The position numbers and the translations under genes were made by a program. A stretch of 64,000 bases of DNA, taken from positions 34,764 to 98,763 of the forward strand of contig MSHM01000009.1 of NCBI GenBank assembly GCA_001941225.1, in the 5' to 3' direction. The notes beneath the pieces were generated by a model, which was not told where the DNA came from, did not search any database, and worked only from the letters and a program-made list of their open reading frames with translations. This DNA is from Oscillospiraceae bacterium Zagget12 (GTDB lineage Bacteria; Bacillota; Clostridia; UBA1381). This document shows positions 35,159-43,635 of this stretch, piece by piece. Position 1 is the stretch's first letter; every line of letters begins with the position of its first letter.

Positions 35159-35938
35159 ATGGATATAGGAGCAAAAATCAAGGAGCTGCGCAAAAAACGC
35201 GGCATCACTCAGGAGCGGCTTGCGGAATATCTCAACATATCGCCCCAGGCGGTTTCAAAATGGGAGAGCGGTTTAGGCTATCCCGATATAGCGTTGCTCC
35301 CCACGATTGCCTCATATTTTGAGGTCAGCATTGATTTGTTGTTTGATTTTGAGCGAAAGTATAGCGCGGAGGTTGAGAGAATCTGCAATGAGGCGTATAA
35401 GCATAGGGAGTCCGAGCCGGTTCTCGGAAACAACATTATTAAAGAGGGATTGGAAAAATATCCGAATAATGATATTTTGCTTGCAAATCTTTTATATACA
35501 ATGGATTACTCGAAAAATCCCGACGAGGTTATCGCGGTCGCAAATAAAATTATAAAAGAAACAGCTGATGATGAAATTAAATACGATGCGCTTAGGTTCC
35601 TTGCGTATGCCTATAGCGCAAAGGGTGATGACGCGGCGGCTTTCGCTGCGCTTGAGCAAATCCCCGAGCTTTATTTTACAAAGCTGTCTGAGGCGGCGCG
35701 TCTTTTAAAGGGCAAAGCAAAATATGACGCCGCCGAAAAACAAATGTGGGTTTCGTTTGAAATTCTGCTGCAAATGATTGAGGAAACAGCGGAATATTTT
35801 GAAACGGAGCATATGCACGATAGAGCGCTGCGCGAATATGAGCGCGGGCTGTCATTTATCCGATGTATGTCCGACAAAGGGAAAATTTGTAAGTTTGATA
35901 ATTATGCGAAAGCCTTTAATGAAAAACTTAATACATAA
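35159..35938 (+). CDS. XRE-family regulator with a TPR-like C-terminal domain
   Basis: 259 residues. The helix-turn-helix (about 5-60) reads GAKIKELRKKRGITQERLA, NISPQAVSKWESGLGYPDI and YFEVSIDLLFDF. The helical remainder (EVERICNEAYKH, LGNNIIKEGLEKYPNNDILLANLLY, RFLAYAYSAKGDD, ALREYERGLSFI) looks like degenerate TPRs, as in regulators that bind peptides or count signals. SD AAGGAG. Single-gene unit. Confidence 0.88.
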   Translation: MDIGAKIKELRKKRGITQERLAEYLNISPQAVSKWESGLGYPDIALLPTIASYFEVSIDLLFDFERKYSAEVERICNEAYKHRESEPVLGNNIIKEGLEKYPNNDILLANLLYTMDYSKNPDEVIAVANKIIKETADDEIKYDALRFLAYAYSAKGDDAAAFAALEQIPELYFTKLSEAARLLKGKAKYDAAEKQMWVSFEILLQMIEETAEYFETEHMHDRALREYERGLSFIRCMSDKGKICKFDNYAKAFNEKLNT

Positions 35939-35942
35939 ACAA

Positions 35943-35978
35943 AAGAGATGCCTTTCTAACGAAAAGCATCTCTTGCTT
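35943..35978. terminator. Bidirectional hairpin between the XRE gene and rpsI
   Basis: AAGAGATGC (35943-35951) with GCATCTCTT (35966-35974). T-rich on both sides when read from each strand; serves the convergent genes. Confidence 0.7.
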
Positions 35979-36033
35979 TACTTTGCAAACTCCAAAGCAT
36001 AAAGGCTTTGAAAAGTCGTGAGAAGTGAAAAAT

Positions 36034-36429
36034 TTATCTCTTCGAGAACTGCGGTGCGCGACGTGCTGCCTTCAAGCCGTACTTCTTTCTTTCCTTCATT
36101 CTTGAATCTCTTGTAAGGAATCCTGCCGCCTTAAGGTCAGCTCTGTAAGCCTCCGAGTCAACCTCCAAAAGCGCTCTTGATATACCGTGACGGATTGCAC
36201 CCGCCTGACCGGTAAAGCCGCCGCCCTCAACCTTTGCGATTACGTCGAACTTATCAAGTGTCTTTGTAAGCGCAAGCGGCTGACGAACGATAAGCTTTAG
36301 TGTTTCAAGACCAAAATAATCATCGATTGTTCTGCCGTTTACCGTGATATTTCCATTGCCGGGAACAAGACGAACTCTTGCAACGGAAGATTTTCTTCTG
36401 CCTGTACCGTAATATTGTTCTATAGCCAT
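36034..36429 (-). CDS. rpsI: Small ribosomal subunit protein uS9
   Basis: 131 residues. Starts [19 protein letters not shown] and ends with [25 protein letters not shown], the conserved basic tail that reaches the P site. [19 protein letters not shown] is also diagnostic. 13 bases after rplM. SD AAGGAGG. Confidence 0.98.
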   Translation of the reverse strand: MAIEQYYGTGRRKSSVARVRLVPGNGNITVNGRTIDDYFGLETLKLIVRQPLALTKTLDKFDVIAKVEGGGFTGQAGAIRHGISRALLEVDSEAYRADLKAAGFLTRDSRMKERKKYGLKAARRAPQFSKR

Positions 36430-36442
36430 TATATTGTCCTCC

Positions 36443-36883
36443 TTACTTTATTTCGCCTGTCCAAGCGATTGGGTTCTGAGCCTGATGCTCGTGTTCCTCG
36501 CCCTTATAAACACGAAGTCTTGTAAGAGCCTTTCTTCCGATTGAATTGTTCGGCAGCATACCGTTTACGGCATACATAACAGCCTTTTCCGGTTCCTGTG
36601 CCATAAGCTTGTCATAGTGAATCTCCTTGATTCCGCCTACCCAGCCTGTGTGGTAGTAGCGAATCTTCTGATTCAGCTTGTTGCCTGTAAGGACAATCTT
36701 GTCGGCATTGATAATGATAACGTGATCGCCGCAGTCTACGTTCGGTGTGAAGGTGGGCAGGTGCTTACCTCTCAATATGCTTGCCGCCCCAGCCGCAACT
36801 CGTCCGAGAGGCTTGTTTGCCGCGTCAATCACATACCACTTTCTTTCAACGTCTTGCGGTTTCTGCAAATAACTTGAATTCAT
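36443..36883 (-). CDS. rplM: Large ribosomal subunit protein uL13
   Basis: 146 residues. [48 protein letters not shown] and [19 protein letters not shown] are standard uL13 segments. SD AGGAGG. First gene of the rplM-rpsI pair; a hairpin leader precedes it. Confidence 0.98.
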   Translation of the reverse strand: MNSSYLQKPQDVERKWYVIDAANKPLGRVAAGAASILRGKHLPTFTPNVDCGDHVIIINADKIVLTGNKLNQKIRYYHTGWVGGIKEIHYDKLMAQEPEKAVMYAVNGMLPNNSIGRKALTRLRVYKGEEHEHQAQNPIAWTGEIK

Positions 36884-36976
36884 AGTTGTATCCTCCTATA
36901 CTTATTATAAAACCTGTCAAAGCGTATTGCTTTAACTCACAACGGCTATTTTACTATCTTTTGCCGCCGTTGTCAA
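36884..36976 (-). promoter_or_regulatory. rplM promoter and L13-type leader
   Basis: On the minus strand, TTGACA (36976-36971), 17-base spacer, TAAAAT (36953-36948). The short leader contains the hairpin GTTAAAGC, AATAC, GCTTTGAC (36936-36916), then the SD. A leader hairpin in this position is known in Firmicutes (L13 leader); the match is by position and shape only. Confidence 0.7.
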
Positions 36977-37113
36977 CACCTTTTTGAAAATTTTTAATAA
37001 ATTAAATTATAATCTTCTGTTTTCTCACTTATTCTCTTTAATACTCTTTAAATCTAAGTTTTCATTTCATTTTTCGTGCGCGAAAAATACAATATCCGAA
37101 AAATTTTTCCGCC

Positions 37114-37142
37114 TTGACTTATCCGTATTTATATCATATAAT
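37114..37142 (+). promoter_or_regulatory. Promoter of the acyltransferase gene
   Basis: TTGACT (37114-37119), 17-base spacer, TATAAT (37137-37142). The 312-base gap between rplM and this gene otherwise holds AT-rich sequence and one palindrome, ATTTTTCG/CGAAAAAT (37069-37088). Confidence 0.85.
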
Positions 37143-37195
37143 ATTTTTATTCGACATACAATTAATATATTCGACAATGTATCGGAGGTGGCGCG

Positions 37196-38314
37196 ATGGA
37201 AGAAATAAAAAAACAAATAAAATATGATTTTGCGAATAACTGCTTTGATTTGCTGCGCTTGTACAGCGCGTTTTACGTGATGACGGTGCATATTATGCGC
37301 CATGTACGTATGGTGGAGGCGTCGCATATTTTCGACTGGTTTACGGGCGTTACCATGCTGTTTTGCATAAGCGGATTTTTGGTGCCGGCGTCGATGGAGA
37401 GAAGTAAAAACGTATGGGAATTTCTGAAGAAAAGAGTTCTGCGCATTGTGCCGTCGCTTTGGATATGTATAATAGTCGGAGTGCTTGTAGCCGCGGCGTT
37501 TTGCGGGTTCGTGTTCAATAAGACGTTTGTTACGTGGTTTTTGGGACAGCTCGTGTTCATACGCGATTTTCCTCAGCCGAATTTTATAACCGATTTCGGA
37601 ATAGGCAATTTCCAGGGCAACCTGTGGACGATGATATTTACGGTGCAGTTCTATATTATAACGGCTGTTATATATAAATTTCTTAAGAATAAAAAGCTGT
37701 GGGTATGGATTTTGATTTTAGCCGTGTCAATGGCGCTGAATTTGGTTGTGCCGTATTTGCAGGAGATACTGCCCGAAACGGGACGCTCGATTATATCACA
37801 CTCGTGCATACCGTATTTTTATATGTATTTTGCGGGCTGGTTTATGTATCGGTATCGGGAAAGGATAGCGCCCGTACTGGCGCGGACAAAGATTTTATGT
37901 TTGGTTTTGTTTGTCGTCCGCGCGCTTTACTGCGAGAAATTCGGCGTGCGCGTCGGCGAGTACAGAGATATAATACAAATGCTGCTGCTGTGTATGATGA
38001 CGGTGGGATTCGGATACAGTTTCGGGAAAATACGCTTTAAGTTTGATTTGTCCTACGGATTGTATCTGTATCATATGATAGTTGTCGATATATTCGTGCA
38101 TACAGGTATGGTAGGGGAAACCAAGTATATTATAGCGGTTTATGTTGTGACCGTGCTGTTGGCGCTTGTTTCGCATTATCTTGTGGACGATACCGTGGCA
38201 AAGCTGTTTGCCGGAAAGAAAAAGAAAATAAACGATAAACCCGAAATAAACTCGAAAAAGGAGCCTGCAAAGGCGGGCGCCGCGCAAAGCTCCGGCGGTG
38301 AATCGGATTTTTAA
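37196..38314 (+). CDS. Acyltransferase 3 family membrane protein
   Basis: 372 residues, about ten hydrophobic helices. The N-terminus NNCFDLLRLYSAFYVMTVHIMRH carries the catalytic His region of Acyltransferase_3/OafA-like O-acetylases. FCISGFLVPASMERSKNVWEFLKKR and RIVPSLWICIIVGVLV continue the family pattern; GNLWTMIFTVQFYI is the central motif. The C-terminal tail (about 340-372) is charged and cytoplasmic. It would acylate a surface sugar; the target is unknown. SD GGAGGTGG. Single gene. Confidence 0.88.
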   Translation: MEEIKKQIKYDFANNCFDLLRLYSAFYVMTVHIMRHVRMVEASHIFDWFTGVTMLFCISGFLVPASMERSKNVWEFLKKRVLRIVPSLWICIIVGVLVAAAFCGFVFNKTFVTWFLGQLVFIRDFPQPNFITDFGIGNFQGNLWTMIFTVQFYIITAVIYKFLKNKKLWVWILILAVSMALNLVVPYLQEILPETGRSIISHSCIPYFYMYFAGWFMYRYRERIAPVLARTKILCLVLFVVRALYCEKFGVRVGEYRDIIQMLLLCMMTVGFGYSFGKIRFKFDLSYGLYLYHMIVVDIFVHTGMVGETKYIIAVYVVTVLLALVSHYLVDDTVAKLFAGKKKKINDKPEINSKKEPAKAGAAQSSGGESDF

Positions 38315-38338
38315 AGACGGAGTAATCCGTCTTTTTTT
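38313..38338 (+). terminator. Terminator of the acyltransferase gene
   Basis: AAAGACGGA (38313-38321), GTAA loop, TCCGTCTTT (38326-38334), then Ts. A GC-rich fragment with ACCTCGTAGGGGG (38376-38390) of the repeat family follows. Confidence 0.9.
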
Positions 38339-38569
38339 GTTGGCTTAGCAGCGGAGCCTCGCGCCGCCGCAAATTTACCTCGTAGGGGGTTGGCGCCCTC
38401 GACAACCCGCGTTCGCCGTAGCCGGTGCTATTCGCGCACATAAAATTTAGAATTTATGTATATTTGTTTATAAAAAATTTATAAATCTATTATATAATAT
38501 TTATAAGGGACAGGTAAAATATAGATATAGGGTACCTTACAAAATAAATGTATGAAAGGAATGATTTAT

Positions 38570-39490
38570 ATGAAAAATAAAAAGGCTGTAACGGCGATAG
38601 GGTTGGCGGTCGGAATAACGATGCTTGCGAGCGCGGCGTTTGCGGGCTACAGCACAATGAGCGGCTACGAGGTCGGCAAAACTGCGTGCAAGGCTTTGAC
38701 GGAAAACGAGAATTACACCTCAGAACTTGTTTTGTCAATGTCCGTGGACGGCGAGGAAATTATGAATGAATCGGTAATCGAGCTTTACGACAGGGACGGA
38801 GAGGTTTCATTGAACAGAACGGAAACGGGCTATGATTATTTCAGCAGTGAAACCTATTTGCAGGAGTATGTTCAGGACAATATGTCGATACAGGTATACA
38901 ACAATGCGGACACATATATATATCCCTCCAATATTTACCGCGATAACGGAGCGTTTGACCTGCTTAACGGTGCCGACGCGGAGGATAAAAAAACCTATGA
39001 CAAGGTAATCCGTTTCGCGGAGCTTGCGTGCGATACCTTTATGGGGGATTTAAAGAATAATTTTGTATATGTTTCCGGTGACGACGATTCGGCGACATAC
39101 GAAATTAATCTTGACGCGGTTCAGATACCGGAGCTTGTAAACGCCGGACTTTCGGCGATGTTCTCCTCGATGAGCGAGTATGATGATCTTCCGTATATGG
39201 CGCTTGGCACCGACCCTGTTGTAAAGAGCGCGTCATTGGTATTCACGGTGGATAACGAGGGCAGAGCTACGGACGCCGCGGGCAATATAACAATGAGCGG
39301 CGAGGGTCACGAGGCGGCGGTGGATATATCGCTTAAAATGTACGATTACGGAACAACCGAGCCGCAAAGAGTTGACACCTCGACATTGCCGAATGTAAAT
39401 GTAATAAGCGGCGAGGCAACATCAACCGCTATACCCGATGAGGCAATCGGCGGAAATGACGAGGCTACTTCAATAGTCATAACCGAATAA
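38570..39490 (+). CDS. Secreted protein of unknown function, exporter-linked
   Basis: 306 residues from ATG 38570 (SD AAAGGAATG); an in-frame ATG at 38552 has none. Signal peptide about 1-26 (AVTAIGLAVGITMLASAAFAG). The mature part is acidic, with SGYEVGKTACKALTENENYT and repeated beta-strand-like segments; the tail is T/E-rich. No known domain recognised. It lies 13 bases before an ABC transporter and is probably the first gene of its operon, so it may be a transported or sensed component. Confidence 0.7.
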   Translation: MKNKKAVTAIGLAVGITMLASAAFAGYSTMSGYEVGKTACKALTENENYTSELVLSMSVDGEEIMNESVIELYDRDGEVSLNRTETGYDYFSSETYLQEYVQDNMSIQVYNNADTYIYPSNIYRDNGAFDLLNGADAEDKKTYDKVIRFAELACDTFMGDLKNNFVYVSGDDDSATYEINLDAVQIPELVNAGLSAMFSSMSEYDDLPYMALGTDPVVKSASLVFTVDNEGRATDAAGNITMSGEGHEAAVDISLKMYDYGTTEPQRVDTSTLPNVNVISGEATSTAIPDEAIGGNDEATSIVITE

Positions 39491-39503
39491 GAGGTAACGT
39501 GAA

Positions 39504-40232
39504 ATGAATGTAATCGAAACAAACAATCTGACAAAGCTTTACAAAAACAACCGCGGCATAAAAAACATATCGCTGACGGTGGAAAAGGGAGATGTACTGG
39601 GATTGCTCGGACCCAACGGTTCGGGCAAAACCACCGCTATGAAAGCGATATTGAACCTTGTACGCGCGGAGGGCGCCGTTAAGATTTTCGGAATGAACCT
39701 GCATAACGATTTTGAAAAAATAATGCTCAGAACCGGCGCGCTTATCGAATCGCCCGCAATCTATAAGGATTTGACGGCGTACCAAAATGTGAAAATGCAC
39801 GCGGCTATGTATCCCGATGTAACAAAGGAGCGCATAGAGCATACTTTGAGAGCCGTGCATCTTCTGCAATATAAGGACGATAAGGCGGGCAGATTTTCTC
39901 TGGGTATGAAACAGCGTTTGGGATTGGCAATCGCGTTCGTGTCCGAACCGGAGCTTATTATTTTGGACGAACCCGTAAACGGACTTGATATTGAGGGAGT
40001 TGTTGAGGTGCGCGAGATTATAAGGCGGCTCAATGAGGAAAAGGGTGTGACGTTTCTTATTTCAAGCCATATGGCAAGCGAGATAGAAAAGACCTGCAAC
40101 AAGGTTGCGGTTATGTATGAAAGCGAGCTTATAGCGTTCTCGTCAACGGAGGACGCGCTCAGGCTGCACCCATCGCTGGAGGATTATTTTCTGGCGGTGG
40201 TAAAGGATAAAAGGGGTGACGTGGTAATATGA
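39504..40232 (+). CDS. ABC transporter ATP-binding protein
   Basis: 242 residues. Walker A GLLGPNGSGKTTAM, signature FSLGMKQRLGLAIAF, Walker B LIILDEPVNGLD, then LISSHMASEIE with the switch His. The arrangement matches the BcrA/CcmA-like exporters that work with ABC-2 permeases, often for peptide antibiotic resistance. SD AAGAGGTAA. It overlaps the permease gene by 4 bases. Confidence 0.93.
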   Translation: MNVIETNNLTKLYKNNRGIKNISLTVEKGDVLGLLGPNGSGKTTAMKAILNLVRAEGAVKIFGMNLHNDFEKIMLRTGALIESPAIYKDLTAYQNVKMHAAMYPDVTKERIEHTLRAVHLLQYKDDKAGRFSLGMKQRLGLAIAFVSEPELIILDEPVNGLDIEGVVEVREIIRRLNEEKGVTFLISSHMASEIEKTCNKVAVMYESELIAFSSTEDALRLHPSLEDYFLAVVKDKRGDVVI

Positions 40233-40972
40233 AAGCGCTTGTTTTGAACACAAAAAATGAATTATCAAAGCTGCTCAGAAAGAAAAAATATATTGTTATA
40301 GGTATAATCGGCGCTCTTGTATGTATACTGCGCCTGGGCGGAAACGTTATGATTGCAAAGGTGTCGGGCGGGGAGGTTGTTATAAAGAGCAATCTCATTA
40401 CGGAGATGCTCGGATTTGTGGTTGATATACTTGTGCCGCTCATTGCGTTTATGGCGGTAACGGACTTGTTCGCAAGCGAGGTGCAGGAGGATACCTTTAA
40501 GGAGTCGCTTATGCGCCCGCTCACGCGGTTTAAGGTTATGACGTCAAAATCCCTCGCGGTGTTTTTGCTGTGCTGTATGACGATATTGGCAATGTTCGTT
40601 ATCTGCTTGGCGGTTCAGATAGTTTCGGGCAATTCCCTTGCATACGTGCCGCAGACACTTGCGGCATATGTCGTGGATATGGTGCCCGTGCTTGCGTTGG
40701 TGGCGATGGCGGTGTTTATAAATATGCTTTCCAAAAGCCCGACTCTTGCAATGCTTTTGTGCATAGCGGTATACATATTCTTTAAATATCTTAATTATTA
40801 TGTATCACCCATAGGGCAGATGATTTTCACGGCGTATTCGCAGTGGCATAAAATTTGGATCGGATCCCTCCTGCCCCTCGGCGCGCTGCTTTCAAAGGTT
40901 GGTATTTTGTTCGGTTCGGTCTTGATTTTGTATACGTTATCGTATATAATATTTGATGGAAAAGATTATTAG
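40229..40972 (+). CDS. ABC-2-type permease
   Basis: 247 residues, about six membrane helices. The N-terminus ALVLNTKNELSKLLRKKKYIVIGII is typical of ABC-2 permeases; an extracytoplasmic segment follows, then VDILVPLIAFMAVTDLFASEVQEDTFKESL. Start overlaps the ATPase stop, so it is the partner subunit. Downstream repeats precede a two-component system that may regulate it. Confidence 0.88.
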   Translation: MKALVLNTKNELSKLLRKKKYIVIGIIGALVCILRLGGNVMIAKVSGGEVVIKSNLITEMLGFVVDILVPLIAFMAVTDLFASEVQEDTFKESLMRPLTRFKVMTSKSLAVFLLCCMTILAMFVICLAVQIVSGNSLAYVPQTLAAYVVDMVPVLALVAMAVFINMLSKSPTLAMLLCIAVYIFFKYLNYYVSPIGQMIFTAYSQWHKIWIGSLLPLGALLSKVGILFGSVLILYTLSYIIFDGKDY

Positions 40973-40975
40973 CAG

Positions 40976-41228
40976 GGCGACCACAAGGGTCGCCCCTACG
41001 AAATGGGTCGCCCGTGGCGCCGACTCCTACGGAAAATTTGCGGAGGCGCTCTGCAAGCCTCCACTAATAGGGGAGGTGGCACGGCAAAGCCGTGACGGAG
41101 GGGTTTGCGCAATACTTCCGGCTACGGTAAGCGGAGCCGGCGGAGGGATTCTTATTCAAGTTTAGCGCATGAATCCCTCCACCACCTTCGGCGGTCCCCC
41201 TCCCTTTAACAAGGGAGGCTTATCATAG
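40976..41228. repeat. Palindromic repeat cluster before the histidine kinase
   Basis: No gene. GGGCGACCACAAGGGTCGCCC (40976-40996), AAGCCTCC..GGGGAGGTGG with GCACGG/CCGTGAC (41068-41102), a GGATTC/GAATCC-bounded segment (41148-41177) and CCCTCCCTTTAACAAGGGAGG (41198-41218). Modules recur at 28.4 and 42.5 kb. The cluster ends about 55 bases before the kinase start. Confidence 0.85.
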
Positions 41229-41283
41229 CCGAAAAAATATAACTCCATTTTAAATATAGCGCAGACCTACACTACACATAACT

Positions 41284-42432
41284 ATGAAAATAAAAAACAA
41301 ATTTGCGGTTTACAACATTATGATGCTGATAACGCCTATTCTTCTGATAGGTGTTATTTCGGTGTGTTTTCTGATAATTTTCATATTAAAATTTCCGGTG
41401 GAGGAGCTGAACATTCCGCGCGCCGCGCTGATTGACCCGAAGGTCTTTTCCGAGGCCGTCGGAGAATTTTTCAAGGGCAATCCCGCCGCACTGTGGTATA
41501 TGCTTTTATGGGCGGCGATATGCGCGCTTATTCTTGTTTTGTCAACAACCGTTATGACGCGCCTTATGTCAAAAAGCATTGAAAATCCGATAAACGAGCT
41601 TGACCGTGCGGCGGATTATATACGCGGCGGAAATTTGAATTTTGAGGTTATGGGCAGTAATTACGATGAGATTGATAAGCTGTGCAATAATTTTGACACT
41701 ATGCGCAGGGAGCTTAAAAAAGCGCAGGAAAACGAGCAGTGTATGAAGAAGGAACGCAGTATGCTGCTTGCAAATATATCCCATGACCTGAAAACGCCGA
41801 TAACGTCCATAAAGGGCTATGTCGAGGGAATACGTGACGGAGTTGCCGACACGCCCGAAAAAATGAATCGTTATCTTGACACGATACACGCAAAGGCGGA
41901 GGCCATAGACGATATGGTGAATAATCTGTCCACGTTCTCCAAGCTGGAGCTTTCAAGGCTGACGTTCAATTTTGAAACGGCGGATATAAACGCTTTTGTG
42001 AATGAATTTTTGGAGGACTACAGGCTTGATTTTGAAAAGAACAATATTAAGCTGATAAATAATATTTCAGCCGATATTGCGTATGTTAAGCTTGACCGCG
42101 AGAAAATGAGCCGCGTCTTTGTAAATCTCGCGGATAACGCGGTTAAATATAAAAGAGAGGATAACCCATCATTGGAGATAACGACGTTCACGCGCGACGG
42201 CGGCGTGTATGTGTATATCAGCGATAACGGGATAGGAATAGAGGAAAAGGAGCTGCAAAATGTGTTCGACGGATTTTACCGTGTGGACGGTTCTCGGAGC
42301 ATAAAGGGCAGCGGTCTGGGACTGGGTATAGCGAAACAGATTGTGGAAAAGCACGGCGGCAAAATATGGCTCAAAAGCGATGGACTGGGTAAGGGCACCA
42401 CGGCGGTGGTCTACCTGCCCGCGGCTTGTTAA
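41284..42432 (+). CDS. Sensor histidine kinase
   Basis: 382 residues. Two membrane helices (about 9-32 and 73-95) bracket a short external loop of about 40 residues. HAMP (about 95-150) is followed by HisKA with LLANISHDLKTPITSIKGY (phospho-His, about residue 168). The ATPase has N (FVNLADNAVKYK), G1 (ISDNGIGIEEKEL) and G2 (GSGLGLGIAKQIVEKHGG). No SD is visible before the ATG. Its response regulator is 515 bases downstream across a repeat cluster, an unusual split. The small sensor domain and nearby ABC exporter recall bacitracin-type sensors. Confidence 0.92.
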   Translation: MKIKNKFAVYNIMMLITPILLIGVISVCFLIIFILKFPVEELNIPRAALIDPKVFSEAVGEFFKGNPAALWYMLLWAAICALILVLSTTVMTRLMSKSIENPINELDRAADYIRGGNLNFEVMGSNYDEIDKLCNNFDTMRRELKKAQENEQCMKKERSMLLANISHDLKTPITSIKGYVEGIRDGVADTPEKMNRYLDTIHAKAEAIDDMVNNLSTFSKLELSRLTFNFETADINAFVNEFLEDYRLDFEKNNIKLINNISADIAYVKLDREKMSRVFVNLADNAVKYKREDNPSLEITTFTRDGGVYVYISDNGIGIEEKELQNVFDGFYRVDGSRSIKGSGLGLGIAKQIVEKHGGKIWLKSDGLGKGTTAVVYLPAAC

Positions 42433-42449
42433 TTTTCCGCATCCCGTAC

Positions 42450-42912
42450 GCTTTACGCTCGGGGCGGTACCGATGTACAGCACCGCTCGCTAAAGCGCAC
42501 AGCCTGCGAAAAATTTCCTGCGCCGGCGGCTTGTTAATTTGCGGCTGCGTAAGGCTCCCTTGTTAAAGGGAGCTGTCGCCGTAGGCGACTGAGGGATTCG
42601 GGCGACCACAAGGGTCGCCCCTACGAAACGGGTCGCCCGTGGCACCGGCCCCTACGGATAGAGATTCACTTGTGGCTCAGCGGCAGTGGAGGGTTCTAAG
42701 GGAACAAAGAGTTTCCTTAGTCGATTCAAGGGGTTCCAAAGGGGGAAATCGAAATCCCCCTTTGAGTTTTTGGTTCTTTTTGCTGCAAAAAGAACATAAT
42801 AGAAAGATGAAAAAAGAAAGCCGAAATGGAAAAAGAGAAAAAGATTATTAGGCAACCCTCATCCGTCGGCTGCGCCGACACCTTCCCCCAAGGGAAGGCT
42901 TAGGGACTTGGG
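42450..42912. repeat. Palindromic repeat cluster between kinase and response regulator
   Basis: No gene in about 515 bases. AAGGCTCCC/GGGAGC with GTCGCC/GGCGAC (42549-42592), a second GGGCGACCACAAGGGTCGCC copy (42600-42620), CAAAGGGGGA/TCCCCCTTTG (42737-42763), GTTCTTTTT/AAAAAGAAC (42774-42796) and an inverted CCTTCCCC unit (42848-42903). The stretch is almost wholly hairpin-forming. Confidence 0.85.
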
Positions 42913-42947
42913 CGGCGTGCGAACGCGCGTGCCATAAAGGAGAAAAA

Positions 42948-43622
42948 ATGAAAAAAGTATTAATAATAGAGGACGACAGCGCGATAGCGGAGCTTGAGCG
43001 CGACTATCTTGAAATAAACGGCTTTGAGTGCGGCATAGCCTCGTGCGGAACGGCGGGACTTGAAAAGGCGCTCACGGAAGATTTTGACCTTATAATAATA
43101 GATATAATGCTGCCGGGAATGGACGGCTTTGAAATTATTTCCGAGCTGCGCAAAAAGAAACAAACGCCGGTAATATTTCTATCGGCAAAAAACAGCGATA
43201 TAGACAAGATACGCGGGCTGGGACTCGGCGCGGACGATTATATGACAAAGCCGTTTTCTCCGAGTGAGCTTGTGGCAAGGGTTAAGGCACATGTTTCTCG
43301 CCACGACGCGCTGACAAGGAGCAACGGCAAGGTAATCACTGTCCGTTCGCTTACCATAGACAAGGACGCTCACAAAGTCACCGTCGGCGATAAGGAAATT
43401 TCGCTTACCGCAAAGGAATACGATTTGCTCCTATTCCTCGCGGAAAATCCCAACCGCACCTTTTCAAAGGACGTTCTGTTCGACAGGATATGGGGTATGG
43501 ACGCGATAGGCGATGTGTCAACGGTAACGGTGCATATTCAGCGCGTCCGCGACAAAATAAATACCGAAAGCGAAAAATACATAGAAACAATATGGGGTGT
43601 GGGATACCGCTTTAATATTTGA
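42948..43622 (+). CDS. OmpR/PhoB-family response regulator
   Basis: 224 residues. Receiver domain (about 1-118) with acidic pair EDD, phosphoacceptor Asp in IIIDIMLPGMDGFE, Ser in FLSAKNS and Lys in MTKPFSPSEL. The winged helix (about 128-222) has LTAKEYDLLLFLAENPNRTF, VHIQRVRDKI and ETIWGVGYRF. SD AAAGGAG. Likely partner of the kinase upstream. It ends 14 bases before mnmA. Confidence 0.95.
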   Translation: MKKVLIIEDDSAIAELERDYLEINGFECGIASCGTAGLEKALTEDFDLIIIDIMLPGMDGFEIISELRKKKQTPVIFLSAKNSDIDKIRGLGLGADDYMTKPFSPSELVARVKAHVSRHDALTRSNGKVITVRSLTIDKDAHKVTVGDKEISLTAKEYDLLLFLAENPNRTFSKDVLFDRIWGMDAIGDVSTVTVHIQRVRDKINTESEKYIETIWGVGYRFNI

Positions 43623-43635
43623 GGAGGAATACGTT

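Noticed and set aside
42660..42735. tRNA-like stretch containing TGTGGCTCAGCGGCAG
   Set aside because: It looks like a D-arm region, but no acceptor, anticodon or T arm pairs around it. It is part of the repeat cluster.
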